The translations under genes were made by a program, and so were the position numbers. A stretch of 64,000 nt of DNA from Mycoplasmataceae bacterium (GTDB lineage Bacteria; Bacillota_I; Bacilli_A; Mycoplasmatales; Mycoplasmoidaceae). Below the pieces are notes generated by a model that was not told the DNA's origin, searched no databases, and worked only from the letters and a program-made list of their open reading frames with translations. Location: contig JAITDP010000005.1 in assembly GCA_031282505.1 (NCBI GenBank), forward strand, positions 1 through 64,000, written 5' to 3'. This document shows, one piece after another, positions 43,475 to 56,849 of this stretch (the first letter of the stretch is position 1; each line of letters begins with the position of its first letter).

Positions 43475-43557
43475 CAATATACTGAAGACAGTAACGGAAT
43501 TATTAATTCTTAAAAACGTTACCGAAGTATTATTTTAGTTATTGTAAACTTTTATAT
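43475..43557 (+). promoter_or_regulatory. rplJ leader with long stem, possible L10 autoregulatory site
   Basis: GTAACG (43491-43496) pairs with CGTTAC (43517-43522) and GAAT with ATTC inside it, separated by an asymmetric internal loop TTAAAAA. L10 leaders of other bacteria bind the L10(L12)4 complex at an internal-looped stem. Here only the geometry suggests it. Unusual in a genome where most first genes lack leaders. Confidence 0.4.
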
Positions 43558-44046
43558 ATGAAACCTATAATCGAAAATAAAATACAACAAGTTGAAGCGA
43601 TAGTTTCTCAATTGAAAGAAGCTAAATCTTTTATTATTTTTGAATATTTAGGGTTGACTGGAAAAAAGGTTGCTGAATTACGTCGTAATTTACATAATAT
43701 TAATGCTAAAATGTATGTTGCTAAAAATAATATTTTCGCTCGTGCTTTAAAAGAATGCGGACATGGCGATGAAATGGGAGAAATTGCTGGACCTTGTGCT
43801 TTAATTATTGCAAAAGGTGATGAAATTGTTCCTTTTAAAGAAATAAACACTTTAATGAAAGACTTTAAATTTATCCATTATAAAAATGGTTATTTAGAAG
43901 GATCAGTTGTTGGAATTGATAAATTATCAACTATTGCAAGTTTACCTACACGTGATGGTTTACTTTCTATGTTATGTTCAGTACTTCAAGGTTCTATTAG
44001 AAACTTAATGTACGGATTAAAAGCAGTATCTAACACAAAGGAGTAA
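43558..44046 (+). CDS. rplJ: 50S ribosomal protein L10
   Basis: 162 residues. [39 protein letters not shown] and [13 protein letters not shown] are the family N-terminal domain; the C-terminal helix anchors L7/L12 dimers. Starts the rplJ-rplL pair. Confidence 0.95.
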   Translation: MKPIIENKIQQVEAIVSQLKEAKSFIIFEYLGLTGKKVAELRRNLHNINAKMYVAKNNIFARALKECGHGDEMGEIAGPCALIIAKGDEIVPFKEINTLMKDFKFIHYKNGYLEGSVVGIDKLSTIASLPTRDGLLSMLCSVLQGSIRNLMYGLKAVSNTKE

Positions 44047-44054
44047 AAATTATA

Positions 44055-44060
44055 TATAAT
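44055..44060 (+). promoter_or_regulatory. extra -10 box before rplL
   Basis: TATAAT lies six bases before the rplL ATG, and AAAGGAG overlaps the rplJ stop upstream. rplL can therefore be read from the operon or from its own near-leaderless start, which fits the need for four copies of L7/L12. Confidence 0.5.
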
Positions 44061-44066
44061 ATAAAT

Positions 44067-44435
44067 ATGGCAAAAATAACAAAAGAACAATTAATCGAAT
44101 CATTAAAAGAGATGACTCTTTTAGAAATCAATGATTTAGTAAAAGGTATTGAGACTGAATTTGGTGTTAGTGCTGCTGCTCCAGTTGCTGCTGTTGCTGG
44201 ACCTGCTGTTGCTGTTGCTGCACCTACATCTGTTACAGCTACATTAGTTGAAGCTGGTGCTCAAAAAATTGCTATTATTAAACTTTACCGTGAATACACT
44301 AACTTAGGATTAATGGAAGCTAAAACTAATGTTGAAAAAGGTAATGTTGTTATTAAAGATGGAATTAAACCAGAAGAAGCAAATGATATTAAAAAGAAAT
44401 TTGAAGAAGCTGGTGCTAAAGTTAAGGTTGAATAA
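44067..44435 (+). CDS. rplL: 50S ribosomal protein L7/L12
   Basis: 122 residues. N-terminal dimer domain ([20 protein letters not shown]), an Ala/Val-rich hinge, and the C-terminal factor-binding domain ([20 protein letters not shown]). Its end overlaps the DUF2779 gene on the other strand by 14 bases. Confidence 0.96.
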   Translation: MAKITKEQLIESLKEMTLLEINDLVKGIETEFGVSAAAPVAAVAGPAVAVAAPTSVTATLVEAGAQKIAIIKLYREYTNLGLMEAKTNVEKGNVVIKDGIKPEEANDIKKKFEEAGAKVKVE

Positions 44436-46392
44436 TCTTATATAACATATATTCTGTAGCAATCATTGCTCTTACATCATTTTCGCAATATATTTTTAGA
44501 TTAGTAGCTATTTCTTTTCATTCATCATTGGTAATTAAATTAAAAAATCTTTTTGTCGATTCTTTTTGAGCTTGTGAACCATTTTGTATTAAATGTAGTT
44601 TTTTATAGTCTAAACATTTTACTTCATTAAAAATATCTGGGTATAGTTCATCTATAATAGGAAGTACTTTTTTTATAGAATAAAACCCATGATTTTTTTT
44701 AATTGCTATACTTACTGGTGTTTCTAAATTGAATAAATCAGCTAAGTCAAAAATGTTTTTTGTAATTACGTCTACTTTTTGTGCATATTCATTAGCATAT
44801 GTTTTTTGATTGATTTTAAACAAAGCTTTCATTTCATTTAATCTTGATACTTCAAATGATTTATTGTAAACTATATAAATATATTGTGAACACATAGATA
44901 AATCTTTTGATGGAAGGATTGCATCAATTATTTGTTTATAAGAATCAAGATCAATTTGTTGTGGATCAATTAACACATTGTTACTATTAGATAAAACCTT
45001 ATCGCCATGGTCAAAGATAACAGATACTTGGTTTACTGTTTGCATAAACGGTAGTGTGTTATCAATAACACGTGTAGCAAGATTAATAGATTCGAAATCA
45101 AAATATACTTTTTTTGTTTTTGATTTTAATGATTCGATTAAAGATACACTATTTTGATCAAAACCGCCTAACGAAAAATTATTTTTCTTTATAAGTTCAA
45201 TATATCGACATCAAGCTTTTGTATATTTTTTAATATTTTCATATATTTGCTCTTCTGTTATAAAATTATTTTTATATAAATCCATTGCAAATTCAAATCT
45301 AAATAGTTTGCCAGAATAATGAAATGGTAAATATTTTTTTTGTGTCATAAAATATTCTCGTAGTTCGATTCAATAATCTGTTTGTTTAAATCAACACATT
45401 TTATATTCATCTGTTGGAACAAATGATGGAGATAAATTAATTTGTTGATTGAAAATTTCTTCAATTCTTTCATCAAAAGAAAATCTATTATTAATAAAAT
45501 TAAAATTATCTAAAAATTTTAAATATGTTGTTTTAACTTCACCTCCCTTTTTATATTTAGACTCAGGGATATTTTCTGAGTTATAAATTAAGTCACTAAA
45601 TTTTATATTATCTTTTCTTCCTTCTTTATACAAAGCTATTAGTTCAATATATTGTTGACTAAATTTTTCATACTTCTCTTTTTCAGTTTCGTTAACAGAT
45701 GCTCCGTTTTTTGTTGTTGAAGCACAATCAACTAATACAAAACCAATATTATTTTTTTTATCCATTTTGTATTCTACAAGGCAAAGAAAAAATTTTTTAA
45801 TTTTGGAGTTGAATAAAGAAGATAAAGTTTCATTAACAATAGTTGCTTGATATTGTATATCAACTAGATGCGCTGCTTTTGTTTTAGTGGTACCTTTAGT
45901 TTCAATCAAAATGTATTCATCTTTATATTTAATAAAAGCATCTGGTTTAGCTATTGCTTTATTTTTATAAATAAAAGTTGGTTGAAATAAAATAATATCT
46001 TCGTTTTGTTGAAGTAATTCTATTGTTTTATTTTGTGCTTCTTCAGCAGACATTCATTTTTTTTCATCAAAGTCAAAAATTGTTTTAATAAAACTATATT
46101 TGTCAGTAATAAATTTTTTTGAATCATGATCAATTTTATTACCTTCATATATTTTAGGATCGGCAGGATCAAAATTGACTGATGTTTGTTTTGTATATTC
46201 ATATACATCAAACTCAGTTGTTTCTTCATCTTCATTTTCATCATCTACAAAATGTGAATAATTTTTAGTTTTGCTTTTTAATAAATCAATTATGTATTGA
46301 ATAGGTAAGAATCATTCGTCTTTTGGACGGTAGAATGATTGTTGAAAATCGTATTTTCTTACATATTTTGGCTTTTTGATTTCGCTTGGCAT
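44422..46392 (-). CDS. DUF2779 domain protein: PD-(D/E)XK nuclease plus DEDD exonuclease-like domain
   Basis: 656 residues. Residues 100-200 look like a Cas4/RecB-type PD-(D/E)XK nuclease: [20 protein letters not shown] gives the P-D...E-x-K core, preceded by [15 protein letters not shown]. The second half is DUF2779: [16 protein letters not shown] (DxE), later [29 protein letters not shown] and [14 protein letters not shown] (last Asp), the order of a DEDD exonuclease. No Cys cluster like that of Cas4 was noted. It is four bases from lysS upstream. The nucleic-acid substrate is unknown. Confidence 0.75.
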
Positions 46393-46395
46393 TTC

Positions 46396-47883
<1,488 letters not shown>

Positions 47884-47897
47884 ACACTTGCAATTTA

Positions 47898-48341
47898 CTA
47901 TTTTTTAGCTTCAGCAGAAACTTCTTTTTTACTTGCTTTAGAAACGTTAGTTGTTTTTTTAGCAGTCTTAACTTCTTTCTTAACAACGTTTTCATTAGCT
48001 GAAGTATTTACAATTGAAGATTCAGTTGCTGGAGCAGCAACTTTTGTATTTTCAGTATCATCTGCAACTAATTTTGTACCTTTAGCTAAAGTGATATAAG
48101 CAATTTTAGTTAATTTGCTAAATCCAGGTTTCATAGTTCCACTTCTAACATGTGTAGGTTTTTTTAATTGTGTAGATACTGCAACAGGTTTGTGACCATA
48201 AATTGAAAAGAAAGCAAGTTTAATATCGTGTTTTGTTGCTTCAGGATCAACAACGAAAGCATATTTTGGATTAGCTGAATTTTGTAAAGCGTAACTTTTT
48301 TCTGTTTGATATGATTGAATAATAATTTTTGTAAATTCCAT
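47898..48341 (-). CDS. rplW: 50S ribosomal protein L23 with C-terminal tail
   Basis: 147 residues. The first 95 are L23 (IIQSYQTEKSYALQNSANPK, KYAFVVDPEATKHDIK, TRSGTMK-like VRSGTMKPGFSKLTK). The rest is Thr/Lys/Val-rich (VVKKEVKTAKKTTNVSKASK). It sits at the exit tunnel, where trigger factor docks. GGAAAGGTG ribosome binding site; the start overlaps the rplD stop by one base. Confidence 0.94.
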   Translation of the reverse strand: MEFTKIIIQSYQTEKSYALQNSANPKYAFVVDPEATKHDIKLAFFSIYGHKPVAVSTQLKKPTHVRSGTMKPGFSKLTKIAYITLAKGTKLVADDTENTKVAAPATESSIVNTSANENVVKKEVKTAKKTTNVSKASKKEVSAEAKK

Positions 48342-48958
48342 TATTTATTTATCACCTTTCCAATTTTAACAATTGCTGAATTTTCGATGATGATATAATT
48401 GGCATTTAATACATCTCTTGTAGATACTTGATTTCAGTTTTTACTAGTAACATTTTTAACGTTTCGAGAACTTAGAAGTAAATTGTTATTATCATTAGCG
48501 ATTAATAAAACTTTTTTACCATAAAAATTAAGTTTTTTTAATAATTTAGAAAAAATAGTAGCTGATGGTTTTGCTATTTTAGAATCTTCTAAAACAAAAA
48601 TATTTTCATGGTTAGTTGTGAAAGATGATTTTAAACCAACAGCTGCTGCTTTATCATTTAAATATAGTTTATAGTTTCTTCCAGGTTTAGGTCCAAAAGA
48701 ATTACCACCACCAACACAATTGCTTGCACGAATAGAACCCATTTGAGCACGTCCTGTATGTTTTTGAGGACGAGGTTTTTTTCCACCACCTCTAACTTCT
48801 CCACGCGTTAAAGTGCTAAGAGTGGCTTGACGTTTTCCAGCGTTCTCAGCGATAACTTGTTCAAACATACATTGTTTGTTAGGCTTGTCGATTAAAAGAC
48901 TGTCAATTTCGATTGTACCGTTGCTGTTTCCAGAAATATCAATTATTTGATTAGCCAT
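48341..48958 (-). CDS. rplD: 50S ribosomal protein L4
   Basis: 205 residues. GKRQATLSTLTRGEVRGGGK then KPRPQKHTGRAQMGSIRAS is the tunnel loop, and GPKPGRNYKLYLNDKAAAVG is typical. First gene of an rplD-rplW pair; a -10 box is eight bases from the ATG. Its usual neighbours rplC (upstream) and rplB (downstream) are not adjacent. Confidence 0.95.
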
Positions 48959-49006
48959 ATATAAGTATTATATATAAATATATAGATATGAAATGTGATT
49001 CAAATA

Positions 49007-50269
49007 CTATCTTTTAGTGTTATATGCGGTTAATTTTTGGAGATTATTATAAAATATATCCAATTCTTGTTTTGTGTTACATATGTAAGTAGCTATATAA
49101 ACCAAATATTTCATATCAATGTCTTTTTTATTAAAGTTTTTCTCGATATATTTTATTATTTGCTCAAAATTATTTAATTCCGTTATCAATGCTTCACTGT
49201 CGATTTTTTCTACCAGTAAATATTTTTTGATTACATTTGGCAAAATTGTAATAAATTGATAATCAGAAAATGATTTTTTGCCATTGGCAATTATAAACAT
49301 ACGAATTTTATCGATATTGTCGCCAATTGACAAAATTTGTTGTTTAATTTTAGTAATTTTAGAATTCATAAGATTCTTAATAAATAGTGCAATAATAACG
49401 GTTACCGTACCTATTGGCATGATTATTTGCATTATGATGTCAAGATTAACTCCAAATCCATTAATGAAGTAAGCTTTTAGTAAGATATATGTGTTTTGGA
49501 AAATCATAACACCAATTAAATAATATAAATCTGATTTATTGATTTCAAAATCATTAGTTGTTACCTTAATTTTATTCCTTGTAGCATATTTTATGATGAA
49601 TTTTAAAACATATAGAAAAATTCAATAGCAAATAACAACTAATGTAGATAAGAAGTTAAAAAAAGCAAAAACCAAAGTAAGGTTTACAATGAATTCTGTA
49701 ATATTTTTAAGTGTAAAACTTACATATGTAAAATTCGAAACTGGAATCGGAATAATTCCTAATTTTTTATTTACATAGGTTGCATATAAATTTTTAAATC
49801 CATTAATAGCAAGCAATATCAATGCAACATAAGCAATTAAAAGTGTAATGAAGAAGTATGAATATGCAAGTGTGATATTATTTCAACGTGTGTTTCATGC
49901 ATCAAGTGGCAAAGTTGATGAAGGTATTTTATTTGTTCCCGGAATAAAATACAATAAAGAGAAACCAATTAATGGAAAATTGTTTGGGTAATCTGTCCAT
50001 GTAACCATTTGTCTATAAGCTTTTGCTAAATCATCAGTAGTAGATATATCTCCTGATCCAATAGCTTTTCTAATATCGTTAATAGAATAATAACTAACAG
50101 TTCCAACAACTATTGGGTCATTATGGTGCAAGCTTGTGTAATAATTTTTTTCATTAAAAAGCAAAATTAAAATAAAAGTAATTGCGATACACAGTAAACC
50201 TCATAAAATTCATTTGAATATTAAATTCCAATCAATTAATGATAATGGTTTTTTTAGGTTGATTTTCAT
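49007..50269 (-). CDS. hypothetical membrane protein
   Basis: 420 residues, not recognised. The N-terminus has a hydrophobic segment (about 20-42) followed by an outside-type loop of 90 polar residues (containing DISTTDDLAKAYRQM). Hydrophobic segments lie near 145-165, 190-215, 255-275 and 285-300. The C-terminal 110 residues are soluble and Lys/Ile/Asn-rich. Five bases upstream is the pgk-like gene on the same strand, so the two are probably cotranscribed. Function unknown. Confidence 0.75.
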
Positions 50270-50274
50270 ATATT

Positions 50275-51441
50275 CTATGATTTATTTGGAATAATTTCCA
50301 ATATTGGCAATATTATATGTTCTAGCAAACTCAATGTGTTGTTGCCTGCAACACTTACATATGAAAAATCACTTGCATTAAATCCAAGTGCTTTCATTGC
50401 AATAATTAGTTCTATTCCGCCAATAAATGTGTACACACCTTTTGTTGTTAGTTCTTTTAATTTATTTAATATTTGGTATGTTCCGTTTTGAAACTCATTA
50501 ATTTCACACAATCCAACAGGACCATAAAACAAAACGCTTTTACATGTATCAAGTATGCTTAAATATTCATTAATAGTTTTTTGTCCGATATCTCCAATAA
50601 CATTGTTTGAATGCATATCATGTATTAAAACTTCGTTTATTCCACTAATGTTTGATAAACTATCGGTTTCTAAAAAATCAAGTGGCATGTATATTTTTTT
50701 TTTAAGAATTAAAGATACATTATGAACTTCGTCAATTGTTCCCTCTTCATAATATGGAACATCAATATCATACATTTTTAAAAAAGTGAAACTTGTTATT
50801 CCACCAACCAATAAATAATCAAGGTGGTTGGCAGCAGAATAAATAGCATTAATTTTGTTGTAAATATGGCTTCCACCAATTACATAAGTTGTTGGATGCA
50901 TTGAGTTAATTGTAAGAGTCTTAACGTTATCTAGTTCTTTTTTACACAATGGACCAATAAAACTTTTTTTAGGATAATATTTAGCAATCATGTATGATGA
51001 AGGAAGTTTTTTTTCTGCATCATTCAAAGAATCATATACAAAAAAATCGCACAAACTTCCTCAAAATAATGCTAATTGATCTGCGGCAACATTTTTAGGA
51101 ATTGAGTTGGTATTTTCTAAAAATAAAACTTCGTTTTTAAGATTTTGTACAAGTTCAATAATTTCATTCGTATAATTTTGATCACAAAAAGTAACTTTAT
51201 TGCTAATAAAAGTTTGTAAATGATCAGAAATAAATTTATTTGTTTTATTTCCATTTTCATTTAAAATGATAATTGAGCAATTCTCTAATAATAATTTTTT
51301 AATAAAAGGCAAATTTATTTGAATTTTTGTATCATCAATAATTTTATCTTCATATATTGGACAATGTAAATCAATGTGTAATAAAATTTTTTTGTTTTTG
51401 TAATCACTATCATAAATAAATTGTTTAGTGAACAAACTCAT
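50275..51441 (-). CDS. pgk: phosphoglycerate kinase family protein with altered active site
   Basis: 388 residues, the family length, with recognisable PGK order: KKILLHIDLHCPIYEDKIID (family VLvRvDfNvPl), DDTKIQINLPFIKKLL, VLFLENTNS, VIGGSHIYNKI (family vGGaKvsdKi), FYGPVGLCE and FIGGIELIIAM (family GGGdsaaa). Nearly every catalytic residue differs: N in DFNVP is H, R in DDTRI is K, HLGRP is NENGN, the LENvR Arg is N, the GGAK Lys is H, and GGGD is GGIE. It may be a pseudoenzyme or a kinase with a new substrate. A normal pgk could lie outside the window. Confidence 0.8.
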
Positions 51442-51496
51442 TTTTTAATTATACATATCGATTTTTATATAAAATACAAAATTTATATTGATGAAT

Positions 51497-52834
51497 TTAA
51501 ATAATTTGTTTTAACAAACGGTTCAGTTCTACAGAATATTCTAAAGGCAATTCTTTTGAAAATTCATGAACAAAACCAAGCACAAGTGCATGTTTTGCAT
51601 CTTTTTCATCTATGCTTCTTGTGTTCAATAAAAATATTTTTTCTTTGTCTACATCTGTTATTTTAGCTTCGTGTTTAATAAAAGATGTATCATTCTCAAT
51701 AACTTCAATAGGATATGTATTCGATTGTGAATCCTTATCCATAATAAGTGTGTCACAATTGACATCTATATAACTATTAGTTGCATTTTTTTTAATTATT
51801 GCACTTCCACGATAATTACAAACGCCACCATGAACAGCAATTGATTTAGAGATTATGGAACTACGTGTGTTCTTTCCAATATGAATCATTTTTGCACCCG
51901 TATCTTGCTTCATACTTTTTCCACTTGTTGCAATTGAAATACATCTAGCGCTCGAATTGTTGCCAGATAATATTGTAGCAGGATATTTCATATTTAAACC
52001 TGAACCAATATTTCCATCTATTCATTCCATATATCCGTTTTCTTCAACAAAAGCTCTTTTTGTAACTAAATTAATAACATTTGTACTTCAATTTTGAATT
52101 GTTGAATATTTAAATTTTGCATTTTTTTTAACATATACTTCTACAACAGCGGCATGTAGATTATTTTTATCATATATAGGAGCTGTGCAACCTTCAATAT
52201 AATGTGCATAGCTTCCTTCTTCTACAATTATTAATGTTCTTTCGAATTGGCCAACGGATTTTGTATTAATACGAAAATATGCGTTTAAAGGTTTTTCTAT
52301 TGTTATGTTTTTTGGAATATATAAAAAACTTCCACCAGATCATACACATGAATTTAGTGCAGAATATTTATTATCATTAACACTAACTAGTTTTGAAAAA
52401 TATTTTTTAAAAATGTTACGGTGTTTTTTGTATCCTTCTTCGATACTGCAAAAAATTACTCCTTTTTCTTTTAATTCGTTTTCTAAATCATGATAAATGG
52501 ATTTGGAATCAAATTGTTCGTTGATACCAGAAATTATTTTTGCTTCTTTTTCTGGTACTCCCATTTTTTTAAAAGTGTTTTTAATATTTTGTGGGATTTC
52601 TTCTCAAGATGTTTCTTTAGAAAATGGAGAGGAATAGTAAATATATGAATTAAAATTAAGTTTTGGTAAAATATCTTTTGATCATTCAGGATTTTTTAAC
52701 AACAAGAATTCTTTATATGCTTTGATTCTGAAATCTTTCATTCATTTATCTTCTTTTTTAATTTCACTAATTTTATTAATTATTTTTTCATTTAAACCAA
52801 ATGAAAACATATCGTTTGTATTTTTTTTATTCAT
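51497..52834 (-). CDS. sufB: Fe-S cluster assembly protein SufB
   Basis: 445 residues. A β-helix scaffold protein for [Fe-S] assembly with SufC/SufD. The C-terminal core has [39 protein letters not shown] and [13 protein letters not shown], with a conserved Cys of SufB-type. The N-terminus includes [20 protein letters not shown] and [14 protein letters not shown]. No sufC or sufD is adjacent; the pgk-like gene is downstream and secDF begins downstream on this strand. SUF genes are sparse in mycoplasmas. Confidence 0.93.
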
Positions 52835-52839
52835 AAAAA

Positions 52840-55800
52840 TTAAAGAATAATTTTTTGTTTTTTGTGTAGATTTAATCCTTCAATTGATTGTTCATCTATT
52901 GGATCAAAGTTTGTTAAGAAGAATACGTTATTTTGTCCAACTTTAACTTTATATCAATATCTTATAATAATCATTCAAAATAAAACTGGTTTTACAACAA
53001 ATGCAAGTGTTAAGATTGAACAAATAATTGAAACAATTAGACAAGCTACAGGAACAAGTAATACAGTTGATGAGAAACATAAAAAAATTAACATAATTCC
53101 TAAAACAACACTAGTTACATATATGAAATAGTTAACACAAATACTTTTGATTTCGTCATTGATTGCTGATCTTAAATTTTTATATGTATGATATTTTTGT
53201 TTAATTCAAGCATTGTTAATATCAGCAATGAAAAGAGTTGAAAATATTGCGTTGATAGTAATAAATAAACAATAAAATATTAAGAAGTTATTGTCAATGT
53301 AAATTTGGAATATTTCAATAATACATATAAATAGCATTGGCATAAAACAAACGGAAAGAAACATTGGAACAATAGAAGTTCAATTTAATCTGATTAATGC
53401 ATACAATGACATAAATCCACCTAATATTAATGTTGCAATTATTAATGTTAATATGTCTGTGTTAAGGATTCCTGATGGTATTAATTGTAATATAAAATTA
53501 GAACCAAATCCACTTATTGTGTTAATTTTGCTATAAACAAGATCATATGAAAGTGATGTTGTAATAATTCAACAGTTTTGTTCTTTTGAAATATTGCTTC
53601 ATTTAATTCCTGCATTAGCAAGATTATTTAAAATTGTTTGTGGGTCGGTATCTGTGTTTGTGAATATAACAATTTTGCATCCGCCAAGGAATTCATATGC
53701 ATTATGGTTCCCTATTGTAAATAACAATACTATTCCAACGATAATTAAGCTTAAAATTACTCCTAATCCAATTAATTCTTTTTTAATACCAAATGAATTA
53801 AACTTTGTAAATCTTTTAACGGTTGCAAATGATGTTTCATTAACAACTTCGGTTCTTGTGGAAAAATCAAGTTCTGGTAATTTATTTTTATTAAAAATAT
53901 ATTCAATATTCTTTTCATTTTGTTTGTTTCAGAATAAAAGAAGAGAACTTATTGCTCAAATAAACATAATTCCTAATGAAAGCAAACTATATATCATTAA
54001 TGAAACGCCAAAATTAACTCCTGATAGTGTTCCAAAATAAAGGAATACTGCGCCAATTATTATTGTAATAAAGTGTAAATCAAGGAATTGTCATATTCCT
54101 TTACTTGCACCTTTTTTCGCTGCATTCAAAACAAAGTCATTTTTTGTTGTATGTTTTTTCATTCTTTGCATAATCGCTAAAAACGCCGCAGTGCTCATAA
54201 CTATTCCAGCAATAATTCCAAGTAATAGACCTATTGAAATTATTTTTCCAGCAAGTGTTAAAAAGAATATTGAAAATCCAAACGTACTATACAAGCTTCC
54301 AAAAAATAATAAGCCAGGTATTCTATAAAGTAATGAAACTAAAATTCCAATAGCTACTAAAATTATTAATATCCCAACGAATATACCAATTACTGGGTTT
54401 GAAATTATTCAACCATTACTTAGTTTTCTATCATAAGAAAATATGCTGTGATGTGAGATTAAATCTGTAAATAATGAGCCAGGACCATACATAGATGATG
54501 CATCGTTTCATCTTCATGTATTATCTTCTCTAATTACATTAAATTTCATTGGATTAGCCATACGATCTTTACTGTTTCCAACTAAAAGAGAGTTGTGCAA
54601 TATTTTAAAATCATAATTACTGTATGTTGTAATTTCAGCTCCGTTATTTCCCAAAACAAATCAGTTACCAATTTTTGTTTCATCAGATTTATCACCAGAA
54701 TCTAAAGGGTTTTTATCAGGAAAGAATGAAGTGAAATTGCTTTTATTAATAATACCAGCGATATATGGTTTCATTCAATCTCAACCATAATCACTTGAAA
54801 ATGTTTTATCATCAGAAGCACCAATGCCAGCAGGAATAGAAGCTGAACCAGAATTATAAACTTGTGTAGAACGGTCAGCATCAATTAAACGATAAAACAA
54901 CGCATCGTTATTTTTTTCATCTTTGTATCAATTGCCACCGTTTTCATAACCGTTACATGAATTTGTAGCAACAGTAGATGCAAAGTGTTCACCATTTTGG
55001 ATCTTATCAAAGAAATCATTAAGGTCTTGTGCATATGGTATATATTCATTTTGATATGAAAATAATGAACCTTGTAAGAAGTTCATTGAGTTAGGTATGC
55101 TTGTAGCACTACCTGTTACTTTTTTAGCTCATGAAGTTTCATCAGAACTTAAAAAGTAGTAACCTTTTTCATATGAATAAAATTCATTAATGTTATCATC
55201 AGATGATGAAGTAAAATTACCATAGTGAGCAAAATAGCAATTTAAAATGTAGTGCATTCTAGAAATTAATGATTCTTTATCACGAACGATATAAATTTCT
55301 GGTGTTGCAGAATTATCATCATTCACACTACTATCAACTTTTTTCATAAAGTATTCATAGAAATCATTTCAATTCTTTTTTGAAATTAATTTTTGATCAG
55401 TTGTACTTGATGAGTCAGAAAGTTTAAGAACAAGTTCGTTTTTATTTTTAACTTGTGAGATTTGACTATCAGAAGTAATTAAGTTTGAAGAATTGAAAAT
55501 TACACCACTTGATTGACCAGCATTGGTGTTAATGTCTTGATTTGCTTTTGAAGTATCAAGGTCAACAATAAAATCAATGTCATTAGAGTTCATTGTGTTA
55601 AACAATGTTGTCATTCCTGGAATGTCTTGTTTTGTATCTTTATCAGCATTTGGGTCGTTTGCTGGAACACCACGCTCAATAGGAATTGAAAAGTTAAGGT
55701 ATCAATTGTTTGTTGAATCTTTGTCAACATAAACATTTGAATATGTTGGAATACCTTTATATTGTAAATAATTACTGAAATCCTTAGCAGTTTCTTCTGG

Positions 55801-55980
55801 TGAATGTTCATCTACAACATCAGAATTAAGTTGGATACGGTATGCATTGGTTTTTCCAAATTCATCTGATAAAACATAATTTTTACTGCTTTGTCAAATA
55901 CAAACAGAAGAACCAGCAACTAAACCAGAAATTAACAATACCGGTGTTAAGAAATATAATGTTTTTTTTAGACTTTTCAT
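52840..55980 (-). CDS. secDF: SecDF fusion protein translocase subunit
   Basis: 1,046 residues. Helix 1 is near residues 5-25, then a very large outside domain (to about 560; Ser/Asn/Asp-rich, larger than the normal P1). SecD-type helices follow: FGFSIFFLTLAGKIISIGLL, GIIAGIVMSTAAFLAIMQRM and FITIIIGAVFLYFGTLSGV. A second module after about 700 resembles SecF, with a small P4-like domain (CKIVIFTNTDTDPQTILNNL) and helices including SGILNTDILTLIIATLILGG. Uses the proton gradient to aid SecYEG export. The family call rests on helix order and short matches. Confidence 0.75.
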
Positions 55981-56009
55981 CTGCTATATTTATTATAATA
56001 AATAATACA
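55981..56009. promoter_or_regulatory. bidirectional -10 element, secDF / pth
   Basis: ATTATAAT (55992-55999) supplies TATAAT in both directions, eleven bases before secDF and ten before pth. Confidence 0.6.
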
Positions 56010-56555
56010 ATGAAATTAATTATTGGACTTGGCAATTTTCCTAAACAATATGCCATGACAAAACACAATGTTGGTTTTCAAGTAATAGATGAGTTTTGCA
56101 AAAAACACAATATTTCTTTGGACAATGAAAATTTCAAAGGTATATTTTATAAAACACCTGACTACATTATTGCAAAACCATTAACTTTAATGAATTTATC
56201 TGGATTATTTGTAAGAGAAGTAATTAAATTTTATAAAATAAATATCGAAGATGTTTTAATTATTTATGATGATATAAATTTAGACATAGGTTTATTAAAA
56301 CTTAAAACTTCTGGGACTTCGGGTGGACAAAATGGTATCCAAAACATAATTGACTTGTTAGGAACTGAAAAAATTAAACGTTTGAAAATTGGTATTGGAA
56401 AAAATAAACAAGGTATTCTTGCTGATTATGTTCTAAGTAATTTTTCTAAACAAGAACTAACTTTATTAAAACCAATTTTTATTAAAACAAACGAAATTAT
56501 TCATGAATTTATTAAAGATGAAGATTTCAATAAAATAATGACAAAATGAAATTAA
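56010..56555 (+). CDS. pth: peptidyl-tRNA hydrolase
   Basis: Releases tRNA from stalled peptidyl-tRNA. 181 residues. KLIIGLGNFPKQYAMTKHNVG contains the catalytic His, KPLTLMNLSG the Asn, and IIYDDINLDIGLLKLKTSG the Asp. The ATG at 56010 is chosen because the frame upstream to 55842 overlaps secDF. Its stop is three bases from the rpsO stop on the other strand. Confidence 0.95.
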
Positions 56556-56558
56556 GAA

Positions 56559-56828
56559 TTAACTTCTTAAATCTAATTTTTTAACAATTGCACGGTATCG
56601 TTCAATATCGATGTTTTTTAAATATTGCAATAGACTACGTCGTTTACTAACTTTTTGATATAAGCCTCGTTTAGAAGAATAATCAGTTTTTGCAACCTTA
56701 ACGTGGTCAGTGATATTTTTAATATCAACAGATAAAATAGCTATTTGATTTTCAATTAAACCAGTATTATTAGCATCACCAGAAATTTGATTCATAATAT
56801 CTAACTTAGCTTTTTTAGTTATTGCCAT
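56559..56828 (-). CDS. rpsO: 30S ribosomal protein S15
   Basis: 89 residues, full length. SGDANNTGLIENQIAILSVD, NITDHVKVAKTDYSSKRGL and SKRRSLLQYLKNIDIERYRA are the S15 fold. TATAAT is six bases before the ATG. Confidence 0.96.
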   Translation of the reverse strand: MAITKKAKLDIMNQISGDANNTGLIENQIAILSVDIKNITDHVKVAKTDYSSKRGLYQKVSKRRSLLQYLKNIDIERYRAIVKKLDLRS

Positions 56829-56849
56829 ATTATTATTATAATAAAATTA
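56829..56849. promoter_or_regulatory. bidirectional -10 element, rpsO / ABC transporter
   Basis: The 21-base gap contains ATTATAAT (56835-56842), giving TATAAT six bases before rpsO and seven bases before the ABC permease. Confidence 0.6.

Noticed and set aside
46020-46244. Small basic, Met/Leu/Lys-rich open frame
   Set aside because: Different frame inside the DUF2779 gene, low complexity, no start signal.
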